Below, one piece after another: positions 1 through 12,533 of a stretch of DNA of 64,000 bases. Each line of letters begins with the position of its first letter. The stretch's first letter is position 1. A model generated the notes under the pieces. That model was not told where the DNA came from, ran no database searches, and worked only from the letters and a program-made list of their open reading frames with translations. The position numbers and the translations under genes were made by a program. The stretch is from Hippasteria phrygiana (Eukaryota; Echinodermata; Asteroidea; Valvatida; Goniasteridae), in contig JAZGUH010000123.1 of assembly GCA_037893225.1 (NCBI GenBank), forward strand, positions 906,001 to 970,000. Direction: 5' to 3'.

Positions 1-1357
1 TAGGGAAGGTTAGGGTTAAGGCCTTTTCACACTACACAAAATCTGTGTTGTACACGGGTCCAACACATGTGAACTACATGTAGACTGACCTTTTCACACT
101 ACAACATTTTAGAGTGTAGAGCCGCTCAAAACTAACCTTGCTTGGGAGGTGGGTTGAGAGCTCTCGATCCACCTGTGGTCAGCCACTTGCGGCAATCCGC
201 ATGACCTCTGCCACGCCAAGTCACAAGAGACAAATAATGAGAAAGTGAAATACATGTTTTCCCCCCCCCCCCTCCTATCGCAGAATGACAGATCGTCTTG
301 CTTTACACAGCATTTCTTACACTGATGAGCAGAAAATGATATGACACTAATGTTGCAAGAATAACTACTTCTGCGATTTGCGGCTTCCACCAACTATTAA
401 GCTTCTTAAAACACCCATGACAAATAAATAGAGGATGTTTGAATGGCTCATCAATCCCCACATCAACACCAAGAGCATTAATGATGACCTGCAGATACTT
501 TTCTTTTGAATGCGGATGTCTTCGGTCTGTCTCGGCGGCTCTTAACCCTCTTCACCCTCCGCAGGTGTCTCGTAAACATTCAGCCAATATTCAAACTAGA
601 ACATGTAGCAACGCATTTTGGACAGAATCAATCTAGCCAACAAACACCATGCCACAAATTCAAACATTCACAAAATAACTTGGCCAAGAATGTTACATGA
701 CATCTCATTTCTCAGGGCATGACATTAAAAACAATATCATAGGACTCTAGGACAGTGCTTCATACGGAGTGCATAGATCTGTTCTAAAAATCAAGACAAA
801 GAACAAATGAGAAAATTGCTTTAGTACCAGGTATAAATTATTAAAAACAAATCTCCACTATATTTTCCATTCATCACCATGATTACATCAACATGATTGA
901 CTGAAGAAAAAACCCATCATACATGTACATAACTGTCTGACGTTTTTACCTTCAAGTTCAACATTTATAAGATTCTCACTTTTTTTTCTGATAAAAGATG
1001 AAATAAGGCCTAATGTGCATCACAAATTTATATAGCGACTTCAAAATCAACATTCTTTTAAACATGAAACGGCCGTCAGATAATCATCCTGTACAACGTG
1101 CACAAAAGCATTACATCTTGACGACTGTTTCCTGTTACCCCCCCAACACTTTTATGCTAGATTTACTGGAATAACGGGCCGTTTCATAAATACTTTCCAG
1201 TTAAAAACCGCCAATTTCTGCCTTTTTTTTTTATTAAAAAAAACCCCACTCAGATAATTAGGTTTTCAAAATGCCGATTGGGATTTTAAGTTTGCCATTT
1301 TTCGGACGATTGTATGAGTTTGTGTCTAGTCAAAACTAACATCCCCACTTTCTATTC

Positions 1358-1510
1358 ATCAAACAATCCACAAGGGAAACTGACTAGGTAAATTTGAATA
1401 CATTTTCAAAGTAAACAAAGAAACTGGCAGGAGCGGGATTCGAACCTGCGACCTCCGGGTTATCCCTACTTTCTGGCGGTCTTTATGAACACTATTGGCA
1501 TAATTTATTT
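1358..1510 (-). mobile_element. tRNA-derived SINE fragment
   Basis: On the minus strand, a pol III B box (GGTTCGAATCC) lies within GGAGGTCGCAGGTTCGAATC followed by CCGCTCCTGCCAGTTTC. The left part (TTCATAAAGACCGCCAG) does not fold as a tRNA. The tail (1358-1400) recurs at 60141-60181 (AATCCACAAGGGAAACTGAC). Confidence 0.6.
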
Positions 1511-2312
1511 TCAGGTATGCAGTTAAAACTCTGGGCTTGTTCAATATCTGTGTCTTTGCCCTTTCCAAGGTCTCCTCAGTATTGGAACTGTCCTCTGTAC
1601 ACAAAATGTCACTTGTTCATGTAGGCTGCCAAGATTAATCAACATTTACCAGCCAACTATAGAGATCCTCAGTGTGACCATGGTACAATGATCAGATGAA
1701 CCAGATGTTCGTGATTGATAAAATAATTAAGTACATTATTTAATTACACATCCCTATTTTAATTCTGACATGTGAAGTCTCTTGGAAGTTTGTTTTATTG
1801 TATTTTTTGTGGTAAATTGACTTTGATTTGGAGTTGCACACTGCACACGTAGGGGGGGCCACCCCATTTCTTATGCTATAAACATGCAAACGTTTTGATA
1901 ATTGGTTCAAGAAATAGAGCGTTTCTGTAGCATTATGGTCTTATTTTTGCATCAAATTTCCTGGATAATCAATGTAATAATATTGAACACTTGTAAAGTA
2001 TGATAAAGACGGTCACGGTGTCATGAAAAATGAAAAATACAGAAAAAAAGCGACAAACAACAATTGGTATGTAGCTAATGCTGTTGGTTACCCAAGCTGT
2101 GTGTGAAAAATACATCCCTGTACCCTTTATACCCTATAACCAACACACTTTAAAACTCAAGAAGCTAATGCATGCATGTTCTTTATACTTTTTTTTTACT
2201 GTCCATGCCGAGTGTGAAATCCAAACTGCACAAGCCACCGTGAGCTGCAGATGTCTACTGAAGCCTGTTGGGGCCAGGTACCTGTTTCTCTTTTGCAGCG
2301 GTGCGTTTCTCT
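1511..2312. other. No recognisable gene (also 1-1357)
   Basis: AT-rich DNA with only short frames. Positions 1-20 (GGTTAGGGTTAAGG) look like the right end of a TTAA-type element cut by the window edge, followed by two CCTTTTCACACTACA direct repeats. Confidence 0.5.
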
Positions 2313-2330
2313 TTCATGGTAGAATAACTC

Positions 2331-2382
2331 GCGGCCGTGACTTATTTATCTTGCGGCCTCGAGATAAATAAGTCGTGGCCGC
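2331..2382. repeat. Perfect 21-bp inverted repeat with 10-bp loop
   Basis: GCGGCCGTGACTTATTTATC T (2331-2351) pairs with AGATAAATAAGTCGTGGCCG C (2362-2382) with a single mismatch; a further AACTCGCG direct copy lies at either side (2325, 2390). Probably a core of a small palindromic repeat family. Confidence 0.75.
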
Positions 2383-2695
2383 GCCTTATTAACTCGCGAC
2401 AAGAGGCACATGTTGGATTTGTCTCTTATTGCCTCAGATCCAGTTAAAAACACCGCATTTTTGTGCGCAAGCCATTTTTGACAAGGTTTGCAAATGTAGC
2501 CCCTGATCAGTCATGCATAAAATGATCATGATGTCATTTGAAAGCCTGAATTTTGAGATATTGTTTATGAGTGTATACTTCTTTTTGATACACCATGTAT
2601 ATAGATTTACATATGTGAAAACTGTTAACAGTTATTAAATTTAGAGCTGATGTTTTTAAATGATTTTATCGCAGGTGTGAAATCTGGATGAAACA

Positions 2696-3140
2696 CGGAG
2701 CGCGACAACTACATCCAGCTCTACTTCCAGCTTGGGCTTCAGAACAAGGAAATAATGAATGCTTTGGCACTGAACCATAACATTATTGTCAGCATGCAGG
2801 CTCTTAAGCGCAGCCTACATAGGCTTGGCCTTTTCCGGCAGAAAAACAAATCTAACGATGTGGATGTTGCCATGTTCATTATGGACAATATCAGGAACGG
2901 CAGTGGGCACGGATACAGGTTGATGCACCTGAGGTGTCTACAGCATGGCTTTGTCGTCTCCCGCGAAACTGTTCGTGGCATCATGCAAATTCTGGACCCT
3001 GAGGGTGTTCTCCTGCGCAGACGCCGACGACTAAGAAGGCGTGCCTATTTCGCCAGAGGACCAAATTTCATCTGGCATCTTGATTCTTGTGATAAACTGA
3101 AACCTTTTGGCTTGTGTATAAACGGTTGTAAAATCAAATG
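2696..3140 (+). pseudogene. Truncated integrase-core (rve-type) transposase-like ORF
   Basis: Open frame with an N-terminal HTH-like part (YIQLYFQLGLQNKEIMNALA, then LKRSLHRLGLFR), followed by GSGHGYRLMHLRCLQHGFVV, SRETVRGIMQILDPEGV, an Arg-rich run (RRRRRLRRRAYF) and GPNFIWHLDSCDKLKPFGLC INGC. This order matches a DDE integrase-core family common in invertebrate and fish genomes, where the next residues would be IDGFSR. Only the first catalytic Asp (WHLDS) is present; the frame runs into unrelated sequence after INGC, so the second Asp and the Glu are missing. An in-frame TGA lies just upstream of the first conserved residues. Likely a dead transposon or domesticated-gene fragment. Confidence 0.75.
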
Positions 3141-3199
3141 GTATTTTATGATACACATAACTAGTTTAAAATGTGATAACAATTTGTTGACATATTTTC

Positions 3200-4137
3200 T
3201 TCAATATAAGCACTGAAAGGTCTTTTTGCATTGTGTTTGTCAATGTTTGCAGTAGAATCCTTTTTAAAAATGTAATTCCCGCAGGTAGTTTGTAACCCAA
3301 GTATGGATTTTGTCTTGAACATTAATATGGATGAAAAATGCACTTTTCGGGCTAGCAAACTTAGCACAGGGTGGAAATCAACAAAATCTTCCCAGTTCCC
3401 AGTTTTAAAGTCAACTCTTATAATAACATTAACATATTAACCTCGACAAGAATTAACAAAAAATGCAGTTGTAAAAAGTTGTCCTTAGCGGTGACTCGGC
3501 CCCTTTGTAGGGCTGTAATCACTAAGCTTTAATTTTGTCCCGAGTTAAATAGTGAAATTATCGTTGGACTTCTTGTAGGTGAAATCAAAGGTCACGTGAA
3601 AAAACCTGCATACAAGTGAAAATCACAACATATGCCATAGTAACTACACTTGCTGCACCTTAATTTGACAACCTATATAAAGTAGGCCGACCTGTCCTAA
3701 AATGTATGGATTAAAACTTTATGAAAGAACCTATATGAACTTGAACACTTTTGTCAATCTTAAAGCTTATACAATTACACAAAGATTATACAACAGAGGC
3801 AAACTTCACCTCTAATTGTTCCTCCCTCCTCTTTCTGCCTATGCTTTTATGTGACAGAAATTAAGACCAGTTTAGATCTTCAATTAAATGGGTATGTGTA
3901 TTTAAATTAATTACAAGACATACACAGTGTAGTATGTAATGATAATAAACTAACACGGGATTTACAAACTCATCTGCCCGTCAAAAATACTGTTTTAACC
4001 GATTGGGTGAACAAAAAACTGTCGAGTAACCCTGAACATACAATACAAAAAGGAACCAGGTGTTAAAAAATAATCCTGTAAGTCAAGAACTCGGTTCAGA
4101 ATTTGATTATGTGTGCGATGATGTGCAAGGGCCTAAT
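3200..4137. other. No recognisable feature
   Basis: AT-rich spacer between the integrase fragment and the HECT-like pseudogene; no frame resembles a known domain. Confidence 0.5.
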
Positions 4138-6348
4138 CTACACGATGTCCATTCTCCAGTATCTGTTTCTTAGAAGAGTACAAAATTCCGACCGTAGAGA
4201 CAAGTAGGGATCTTTGCCATAGCTGACTGGTAGTTCCAGTACTGCACCACATGTATGGGATGTTAGGCAGCGAACAGTGCAAGAAGACTCTGATATCGAC
4301 TTCTTCACCATCGTATCTGAGCCAGTGCAGAATCGAAGGAACAGAGCCAGGACTTCAAGCTAAAATTCTTGAATGAGCCTCTTGAGGTGGTTGCTCAAGG
4401 TGTTCTGTTCTGCGTTCATGTTCTCGGGAAAGGTGAGCACTTTAACAACCTTCTTTGTTGTTGGTTGCAGCTCGCGGTAGGCACATGACAGTCTATCAGC
4501 ATCCATGTGCAGTAGAGCAAGGACATCTTGCCATTGCTGGGCGACAAAAGATAGTTTCTGCACCAGCTCTTTGTGTCCTAGCTCTCGTACGATTTCTTCT
4601 ATGTTTTCTTTTTTGGGCATCTTTTTAGCTTCATAACGATCAAGAAAGTCCAACAGGTCATCTTCATCCACAGATCCCCAATCTTGCAGTGCTGCCTCAA
4701 TTACACCTTGATCCATTTCAGCCACATACTTCAAAAATGGCTTTAATGGATCTGTTAATGGATCTGTACTCCATGAATAGAGGTGCCAGTTTGATAGGGA
4801 GTATTCCCTCTTGCTTGAAGCCCATCAGAATGACAACAGCTCGCCAGTGGCTTTTAGACATATCATGGCGGATACATGGTACCTTGAAACTGTTTCCAAC
4901 TGTATACTGCAAGTAAAATGTATTCCAGAATTCGGTGAGGGCATCCCGAATCACACCGCCATTGTCTTCTGCTAGCTCTTCAGTGCCATCTTCTTTGAGC
5001 ATCTTCACTTCATACTTGACTGATGCAGAGTATGCGTTTTTCTAGAAAAAGGTGATGAGATCATTAGAAGCCATCCCGCGGTGCACCTCAATCTCCACTA
5101 TATACGTTGCTGGGTTGAAGATTACTTCACCAGAAGAACTGGCATCTCCAACAAGTTCTTCCAGAAATTCTTGAGGGATTTCTGCAGCAACATCTGCTAT
5201 GCCTAGCTTATTCTCCGTTGGAGGTTGCATGACAGCTGCGTTTATGGATTTCTGTGCTGTGGTGTGTTGCATCTGAGAAGTTGTTTTCACCTCTTCATAT
5301 CCACCCATTTCTGTGAAGGCCGTGACATCTTCTCTCGAACTCGCCTGCAAGGTGTCTTCTTTTAAAATCTCTGGAGTGCTTGATGTCAACAAAGCTTCAT
5401 CCATCAGATCAATGGGGCCCATCATACTGGTATGTGTGTCTGTCTCTTGCCCCAGCAAATACTCGTCAAGTTCCATTGCAGGTGTTGATGGCTGATGTTG
5501 ATGAGTCTTACATCTCTGCTTGTGGATGGCATGTCCATCGTCATGTATTCGCTGGTAGGAGTTGGTGTACAGTCAATATCGGGAAGCTCATCACTTGATG
5601 ACTCTACGTTAAACTTCGCCAGCAGATAGCATTGCATGTTTTTCCTTCGTAATCTCTTCATAAAAAAAACGCCGTTTTCCAGCAACATCTGAGGCTATAT
5701 CGAAGGAGAAGTCTGTGAGCTAAAATTGCAAAGCAGTAAAAGCTCCTAAACATCAGTTTTCCCTCAATGTTCGGTGAAATATGCAATCAAAATGTTTAAC
5801 TGCCACAAAATGTGTCCATGCCACAATAAGGTCATTATCCCACATGACAACTTAGACTGCCTTTTTTAAATCAAATTGATCACCATTGCAAAAACAATGT
5901 TTAATTTATATTTTTTGTTGTGATTTCTTAGTTCGTCTGGTTTACTGCGAGTTTTCGGCAGATGCATAATTTAAAGTACGCCTATATATGGAACTATAAT
6001 TGGGTACATTAATACTGCCCTTTAACATAATGTGGCTGCCAAAGTAGTTGCGCAGTAATTAGACATCAATGAAAAAATAAGTTAACTGGACTGAATTTAG
6101 ATTTCGCAATCTGTCCCCAATAAGTAAAAAGTGCAAAATTTCGTGCAATTTTGCCTAGACATACAGAAAAAGTATACTTTGTGACTATGACATTTAGGAG
6201 GCTCCCAGGACACCCCCCCCCCCCCTTACAAAAAGAACAAGTTTGTTCAGGTATTACAGGATCCATTAGGCCTACCTTTTCATCGATCAATCTCTGTAGC
6301 ACTGAGTGGTTGACTTTTCTTTTGCGGAGGAACTCGATCAATGCCATT
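4138..6348 (-). pseudogene. Broken SAM-like/HECT-like ubiquitin-ligase family gene
   Basis: Minus-strand remnant of a family that is widely duplicated in invertebrates and fish (often named HECT-domain or G2E3-like proteins); family assignment is from memory. An upstream exon, 6348-6276, has a good acceptor and a donor (AAG|GTAGGC) and encodes MALIEFLRKRKVNHSVLQRL, a SAM-like start. After a gap, 5720-5045 carries an acidic Ser/Thr-rich region. Then 5041-4720 has the RDALTEFWNTF...VPCIRHD block typical of HECT-like domains, 4734-4363 has VDEDDLLDFLDRYEAK...VVKVLTFPENMN, and 4359-4138 has LALFLRFCTGS...SHTCGAVLELPVSYG, where the Cys sits at the HECT active-site position. Breaks: in-frame TAG at 5042-5044 and 4360-4362, and frame changes near 5470 and 4750, the latter beside a 12-bp tandem duplication. 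Not intact. Confidence 0.75.
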
Positions 6349-6349
6349 C

Positions 6350-7323
6350 TGAAAAAGAAAATATATTAAGCCTAATAAGCAAGACATGTCAATCAGATGA
6401 AATATGTATAATACATGTGACGTATGTCTATCAACAGTGACATTGATTAAAATCACATAGCATGCAGCAGACCAAAGAAACGATGGCAAGAGTAGAAGGC
6501 ACACGTACACGTGAAAATGAGAAAATACGGTTGTCCACTTTTGACGCTCCATATTATTAAAGGTCACATGTCAGCTGTACCATGCAAAAAAAGTTTAGTC
6601 CAGGCACGTAACTAAAACTAAAATTTTCTGGCATTACAATTTCAAGTTGACTTATACTTCAAACTGACAAATTAAATGGTGCAACTGGGTTTTTCAAAAA
6701 GGAGGGGCTTTTTATTTTTATTTTCAAGATGGCCGCCATTCTTTTAAAAAATTTCAACAACCGTAGGCTTTTCAACTGTTCAAAAAAAGAAAAGAAAAAA
6801 AGGAAGACATGTTGGACAAGAGAATTTAACATGTTTACAGTGGTTTTAGTAAACTTACATTCTATTTTCCCAATGGATTGGCAGACATTTTTTTTCCCAT
6901 CTCATTTCCGCTAATAAAAATAAAATCCAGGCGCCTCCAAAAGGAAAGCAGGCAGGGATGCTAAACATGTTTTGTTTTCTTATTTCGCCTAATAAGCAAT
7001 CATATAGCAATTTTATTTTTGCTGATCATTTTCCAATCTTCTACTGCCTAAATTAAACAAATCTTACCAATAATTGAAAAAAAACAGCAACACTACTTGG
7101 TCTCTTTAAGGTTGATCTGTAAACTTTACATTGTATAAGTAAAACTTTACCTGAATTAAGTTTGTCATGAAGCATTTTGTAGCAATATATTACATGTACA
7201 TTTCATAAATTATTTTTTTTTAAATTAAATTGAAATCTATTTCAGCATATTTAAATATTTATGTAATTTGGCAACAAGTTTCGGGAAATTGTTTGACTTT
7301 ACTACTTGAGAAGTACCAAAGTC
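6350..7323. other. No recognisable feature
   Basis: AT-rich. Short frames near 6729 are Lys/Phe-rich from A/T runs. Confidence 0.5.
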
Positions 7324-7482
7324 GCGAGATGCCAGCATGCAATACGGGCTTGTGCAGCCAAACGTAATGCACAGTATATTCTATACGTGCATGAATGTGA
7401 ATATACATGTAGCTGACAACTGGTCAGGTGGTCTTTTAAAAACCGTGGCTGTAGCCATCGTCCGTATTCAATGGGTTAAATG
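7324..7482 (+). repeat. Dispersed repeat (GCATGAATGTG..GTCAGGTGGTCTTT), copy 1
   Basis: Contains TACGGGCTTGTGCAGCCAAA, TCAGGTGGTCTTTTAAAAAC and TAGCCATCGTCCGTATTCAA TGGGTTAA. Copies at 36040-36192 (same strand) and 58466-58760 (inverted, split). Confidence 0.7.
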
Positions 7483-9478
7483 TGCTGGTGTAGATGTTTT
7501 ACTTTTGTATTGATGTGACTGAATAGAAAAAAACAACAAGGTTTTGGGGGGAGTATTTATTGTATTTTCTGTCTATTTCAACATTCTGCAGCATAACCTT
7601 GCATGTCTCAATTTTCTTTGAAGAGGCAATCTTTAATGAGTACAAATCAATTGTGTATTGCAAGGGGATTTATGCTTAAATACAAACAGAACAGTGTGTA
7701 AATATGCCATACAGGTTAGGAACAATTATATTTTTCCAGTTTTAAAAGTGCTGCAATTTATGTTGTAATGGATGTGGTGGGTAATTTTGAACATCTGCAC
7801 CAGACGTGTTGAGTTAACTTGCGTATAGAAACATTCATTGCAAAAATGTTTCAAATTGTACAGATGACCATAATTTTACCCATATTTTTTCTGGTGCAGT
7901 ATGCACTTGCAATTTAAGTGGTTATTTGTGGGAGGGGCATGTAAATAAAACTGTGGGAGGCCTTTGATAGTCTGCTGCCACCAACATTCTAATTTATGGG
8001 TAATGACTTCTGTCGTTACTCCACAAATGGCAAATTTAAGAGAGAGACTCTGCATCTGTTCAGTAATGTCTCTTTAACATTTCATATGTTCAAAGTGCAG
8101 CATGTGTTCGTTAAATCTGTTACATTCTAGGCTTCTCTTTATTTTTCAAGTGTTGTGGGATAGAGATCAAGCACACTGAACCCATTTACAATAACTTCCA
8201 GAGTATTGCTGTTTGTTTCCCCTACATGTTCCATAATAACGGTTCTCTTAAATTGTTTACCGAGTTGCAAAGAAATTTTTCTTTGTTGTTGAGAAACGGA
8301 AATTGGAAAAAAATGATAGATTTTATTTTCCCAACTGGAAACGGGCCTTAAATTAATGTTATTCAGTCAACTGTCTGAACTTTGGCCGTTATTGGTGCAA
8401 TATCCAACAGAATACTCCCACTGTTGGACTTGGATATCGTATGGTTGGGGTTAAAACGAGTAGCAATACAAATGATCGTATTGAGAGTGATTCAACTGAT
8501 GGCCGAGTTTTAGTTTTTGCATTTGCAAAATGGTACAAATCAGCTTTAACTTGATCACAATCTGTTGAAAAAATTTCACTTTTCTATTTGTGAAATCCTG
8601 AATTGTTTCACTGATATTTCGTATTGTTTTTATTAAATAAATATCCAGGGGAAATGTATGTCTGGTCTAATCATGTTGCATACTTTATTTTATGTGTTTT
8701 TTTGTCAACAATTTATGTACACCAACACACTCATCACCATTTTCACAAAGGGATGAGCACATGAAGTTCCTGTTATTTTAAAACTGCTTCAAGTGCAGGA
8801 GAAAAACCTAATGTGATTCTTTAAAAATTACCAGTTGACCAAATTTTTGCCTGCCTGCACTGTGTGTTTTATAGGAAAGGGACCTCATGTTTACACAGCT
8901 CCAAAAAAATGCACCATGCCTTTATGAAAATGAAAATCTCAGCAGACCTAATCCAAGTACAAAACTGGCATGAGCCACTACAGAGTTAAAGCAAATACTG
9001 TACACAAAAAGTGTCCATTAAATACATTGCAAATGTCTCTCCCCAAAAAGTCCCAGAAAATGACCAGCTGCAACATTGACACTGGTTCCTAGTAGCAAGT
9101 AAGGATCTCGGGAGATAACAATACTATCCTTGTGTTCTTACACTTGCACAAAATGAAAAACTAGGCCAAACATGAGATTTGAAGGTTTGCGTGGTGAAAG
9201 GCAATAGGGTAAGCTGGTTTGCGGTAGCACCATGTATTACATCTCTTTTGTGAGTTTGTGTGGTTCTGAAAAGAACCGGAGAGAACTCAACGTTTCAGAC
9301 AGCATGCTCTGCCCGTCGTCAGGAGACTGCTGCTACCACAAACCAAGTTACCTTGGGCCAAAAGTGGCATGTCATCAATGTGTGCCATTTTCTGTACTGT
9401 TGCTCTGCCATTTTTGGCTTAATTTGTCACTTTTTGCAAAGGTAAGATCACACGGACACTATCATTATCTTCTTGATA
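7483..9478. other. No recognisable feature
   Basis: About 2 kb with no conserved frame or clear repeat. Confidence 0.5.
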
Positions 9479-9961
9479 CCTCCTTGATACCTGTCTAAAC
9501 CATGTGGCACAAGCTGTTATTTCAAGATTTATGTCGGCAAAATCTGGAAAAAAATGAGACAGAAATCAACATATATGCTTCCTCCATGCTTTGAGTGACT
9601 ATAAGAACATCCATCACAGAAAACACAAACTTTCTTCCCCTTATATATTGCACTAAAAATTCCCAACTAAATTCTCAAAATTAAAGGTTGTGCCAAGTGT
9701 TTAAGCAATTCTGAACGCAAATACCTAGTTATTTTCCAAGATTTGCTGTTCCTTACCAATTTTGTACACGCGCACATACATGTTATTCATTGTTAATTTC
9801 TGTTTCATTTTTACAGATTCTCATGACATAAATCTTGAAATAAGTTCAAATAATGAATTGTGCCACATATTTATATAGCTGTTATCAAGAAGGTTAATAA
9901 TTTTCCCAGATTTTGCTGTTCCTGACCAATTTTGGTGGGGGTATTAAAATAAAATCTTTCC
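9479..9961. mobile_element. Same long-TIR MITE, copy 3, left end missing
   Basis: The right end GGGGGTATTAAAATAAAATC TTTC and the interior (CTTGATACCTGTCTAAACCA) match copies 1 and 2. The left terminal repeat is absent. Confidence 0.65.
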
Positions 9962-10554
9962 ATAAACCGATTTGTGTCGTGGCTGGCTTTGGAGCACAGG
10001 ACCCAGGTTCCAAAAACTCCAATCCTCTGCCCTGTTTATATTTCGTTTTCTTGTACTAAATTGTGGTGTGGAGGATTTTATTTCAAGGGAAAACAAATCC
10101 GAGAACCTGTCTTGCAGCTCACATAGCCAAGTGCACTGGCAATTCTGGACTACGAAAAGAAAAAAACATCGTCTTCCGGGCGGCGGGGCAGGATAAACAG
10201 GGCGGGCTTGCACGCAAGATGACCGGCACGTACGCGGTCAGTTTGTCCATGGAGGAAGGACTAACTCCATGGTTTGTCTATAACAAAGTCATCCAGAAAA
10301 CCAATGTATTTTGCATTTACTGCACACCAAATACAAAAACTCTGACATAAATCTCACCTCTATTAGCTGCTTCTCAAGATACATGTATTTTCCGTGTGTT
10401 GTGAGCTTTTTATTTCGGTGAAAAGTTACCATTTTCACGTTTCGCCCAAGTCCAATGCCGTCTTGCTTTCCGCCATGCTTTTTTTCGAAAATTGCGCCCT
10501 CGACTGTTAAACCGTGACGTACTACAGGGCGTGGCTAGTAGGACGCGCGAAGGT

Positions 10555-10592
<38 letters not shown>
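10555..10592 (+). repeat. 38-G homopolymer
   Basis: Uninterrupted G run. Similar but shorter runs: C at 259-272, C at 6211-6225, G at 15150-15161, C at 36558-36571, C at 53558-53568 and G at 58640-58650. Length is likely to vary between alleles or assemblies. Confidence 0.9.
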
Positions 10593-10593
<1 letters not shown>

Positions 10594-10879
10594 GAGTTCC
10601 ATATCCGGCCATCACTTTGACCTTGTGCACAAAGTCTATGGGCCATGACAGAAAAAGTCAAAGTATTTTCACAGAATAGGTTGAAATTTGTTCCCTCCTA
10701 AACTCGTGTTTCTTCATCAGATTTACAATTTTTGGTAGTCTTTAAGTCATATTAAGGGAAAATCAATGATGGCCAGATATGGAACTCTTTCCACTCATTA
10801 TTAACCCTTTTAAGAAATAAAATGACCAGCTAACATGTCTCCCCCCCCCCCTTATAGTAAACAAAATGGGTTATTTTCA

Positions 10880-10967
10880 TAGGACGAACTCCCCTGTTGT
10901 GCCGCATGCGCATTCATCGCACAAGGCATGGTGGGAAGAAACATGGCGCAGCAAGATCGTAACCATG
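10880..10967 (+). promoter_or_regulatory. Possible promoter with start codon and first coding exon
   Basis: A locally GC/CpG-richer stretch contains CCGCATGCGCAT (NRF1-type palindrome) and GCATGGTGGGAAGAAACATG GCGCAGC. The ATG at 10943 opens MAQQDRNH, with a GT donor after 10967. Phase fits the candidate exon at 11259. No downstream gene was found, so this is tentative. Confidence 0.3.
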
Positions 10968-11258
10968 GTAACGAGGTTGTCCTATGACGTCAAATTGTTT
11001 GCTGCCCGCAGCGACGACTTTTAGACAAATGGCACCAGGGCCAGGGCTATAGGGGACTTGATAAAAATAGCTCTTAACATTTTATTGGTATTTCATGGCA
11101 GAAATATTTTGCTGTTTGAATTTACAATATGCAATCAAAATAAAAAATAAAAATAAGACGCAGATTTTTCTCACCACTGAACTTCCTCTTCAAGATTAAA
11201 TTGTCATTTAGAAACAATTTCCAATTTTATTTTGTGTGTCAAACTCATATTTTTACAG

Positions 11259-11290
11259 ATGATCAAGAACTTGGAACACTGCTCGAAAAT
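11259..11290 (+). CDS. Candidate short second exon
   Basis: Acceptor ATTTTTACAG, donor GTATGT; 32 nt. Spliced to 10943-10967 it gives MAQQDRNHDDQELGTLLEN. The acidic EL..LLE pattern is faintly like the start of PEX19, but nothing further supports that. It could be chance. Confidence 0.2.
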
Positions 11291-12045
11291 GTATGTACAT
11301 AATTCATCTATAAACACAGCTATGATAATCACATAATTAGTATAGCATCATGGACCAATACAGAGAACAAAGTCCATGGTTGAAAGTAGTGTACAAAACC
11401 AATGAGGGTCCTTCCAAAAAAAAGTTAAAGTACAAACAATAGGAGGTCCACAATTGAAAGTGTTCACACATGGGTGGGTGGGTGTGTGGGATGATATCGA
11501 TGGCCATGGCAATCAAAAACCCAATATTTGTTCTAGTACATATGTAGTAATAATTCAAACGTCAATTGTAAGTGCTCTCTTGCTACATACAAGTGGACCG
11601 TGTCTTGAACCAAAACTATCTTCATAGAAAAACTGGGCTATTTCAAAGTCAAAGAACTATAACTCAGTTTGATGTCGATGGACAAGAAAAGACAATAAAA
11701 TAAAAATTGAACAACTGGAAATTGGTGTTTATTTTATCCTCAATTTTAATAATCAACCTCAAATTCATATCAAATATAAACAAACATTATGAGGTTTTAC
11801 CAGTACAAATGCATCTTTTTGGTAAGAATAAAATGAACACAGTTTTGCTTTTATATATTAAAACCACCTTTAGAGATAAGCTGGTTAAATTTGGCATGTT
11901 TGTCATAAATACTAGTTGCTTGTAATTTATAGGCAGCTCATTTCAAAAATATCATGGATAACACGCATTTGGGACCAAGGTTTACAGGTTCCAAGCGCCA
12001 CTTTACAAATCTTTGTACCGTCTAGTGGAAATTACTGGATAATGC

Positions 12046-12251
12046 TTGAACCTAAACTACCCCAAGCCTTACAACTCCAATAGCAGGTTGTTTTGGGATG
12101 GGTTCAGGTCTGAAGAGCCTTGGGCACCATTACTTTACATGGAGCTATGATGCCCAAGTCCAAAGAATGTGCCATAGGTATACTGCACAGTCTTGGATTT
12201 TGACAGGTCGAGGATACTTCCTAGTAAATATGCCTAGGGGGTTAGGGTTAA
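12046..12251. mobile_element. TTAA/CCCTAAC element, family 1, copy 1
   Basis: Left end TTGAACCTAAAC (degenerate), right end GGGGGTTAGGGTTAA. The interior has GGGCACCATTACTTTACATG and GAATGTGCCATAGGTATACT, shared with 13.8 kb and (inverted) 17.3 kb. Confidence 0.65.
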
Positions 12252-12364
12252 TAGTACATTGTCTGTGCGTTTTTGAGTTTCATAAAATTATTGTTTTTCT
12301 AGCAATACAAAAGTTATTCACATTGAGTGAGAAATTGAATGAAAGAACAAATCTGCCCACGTTT

Positions 12365-12505
12365 GGGAATAAATATGTGCTGGCTGGTTTTAAACAAGTA
12401 GGTTTTAAACCGCCTTGGCAAAGACAAGGGTCATTATCAGCATCCAGGCCTCAAGGCAGTTTTAAACATACTTGTTTAAAACCGGCCCAGCACATATTTA
12501 TTCCC
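12365..12505. mobile_element. Snap-back (foldback) MITE, arms about 53 bp
   Basis: Left arm GGGAATAAATATGTGCTGGC TGGTTTTAAACAAGTA (12365-12417) is the near-perfect inverse of the right arm ending CAGCACATATTTATTCCC (12452-12505), around a 34-bp loop. Confidence 0.85.
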
Positions 12506-12533
12506 ATTCTTAAATACCTTTTTGTATAATGTA

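Noticed and set aside
11259..11290. Naming the 10.9-kb candidate gene PEX19
   Set aside because: Only a faint EL..LLE resemblance over about ten residues, and no downstream exons.
12240..12252. Interstitial telomere repeats (TTAGGG)
   Set aside because: Only single GTTAGGGTTAA units occur, each at an element end and paired with an inverse copy; no tandem TTAGGG run exists.
12098..12529. 143-codon plus-strand frame
   Set aside because: It runs through a TTAA element and the foldback MITE; repeat translation only.
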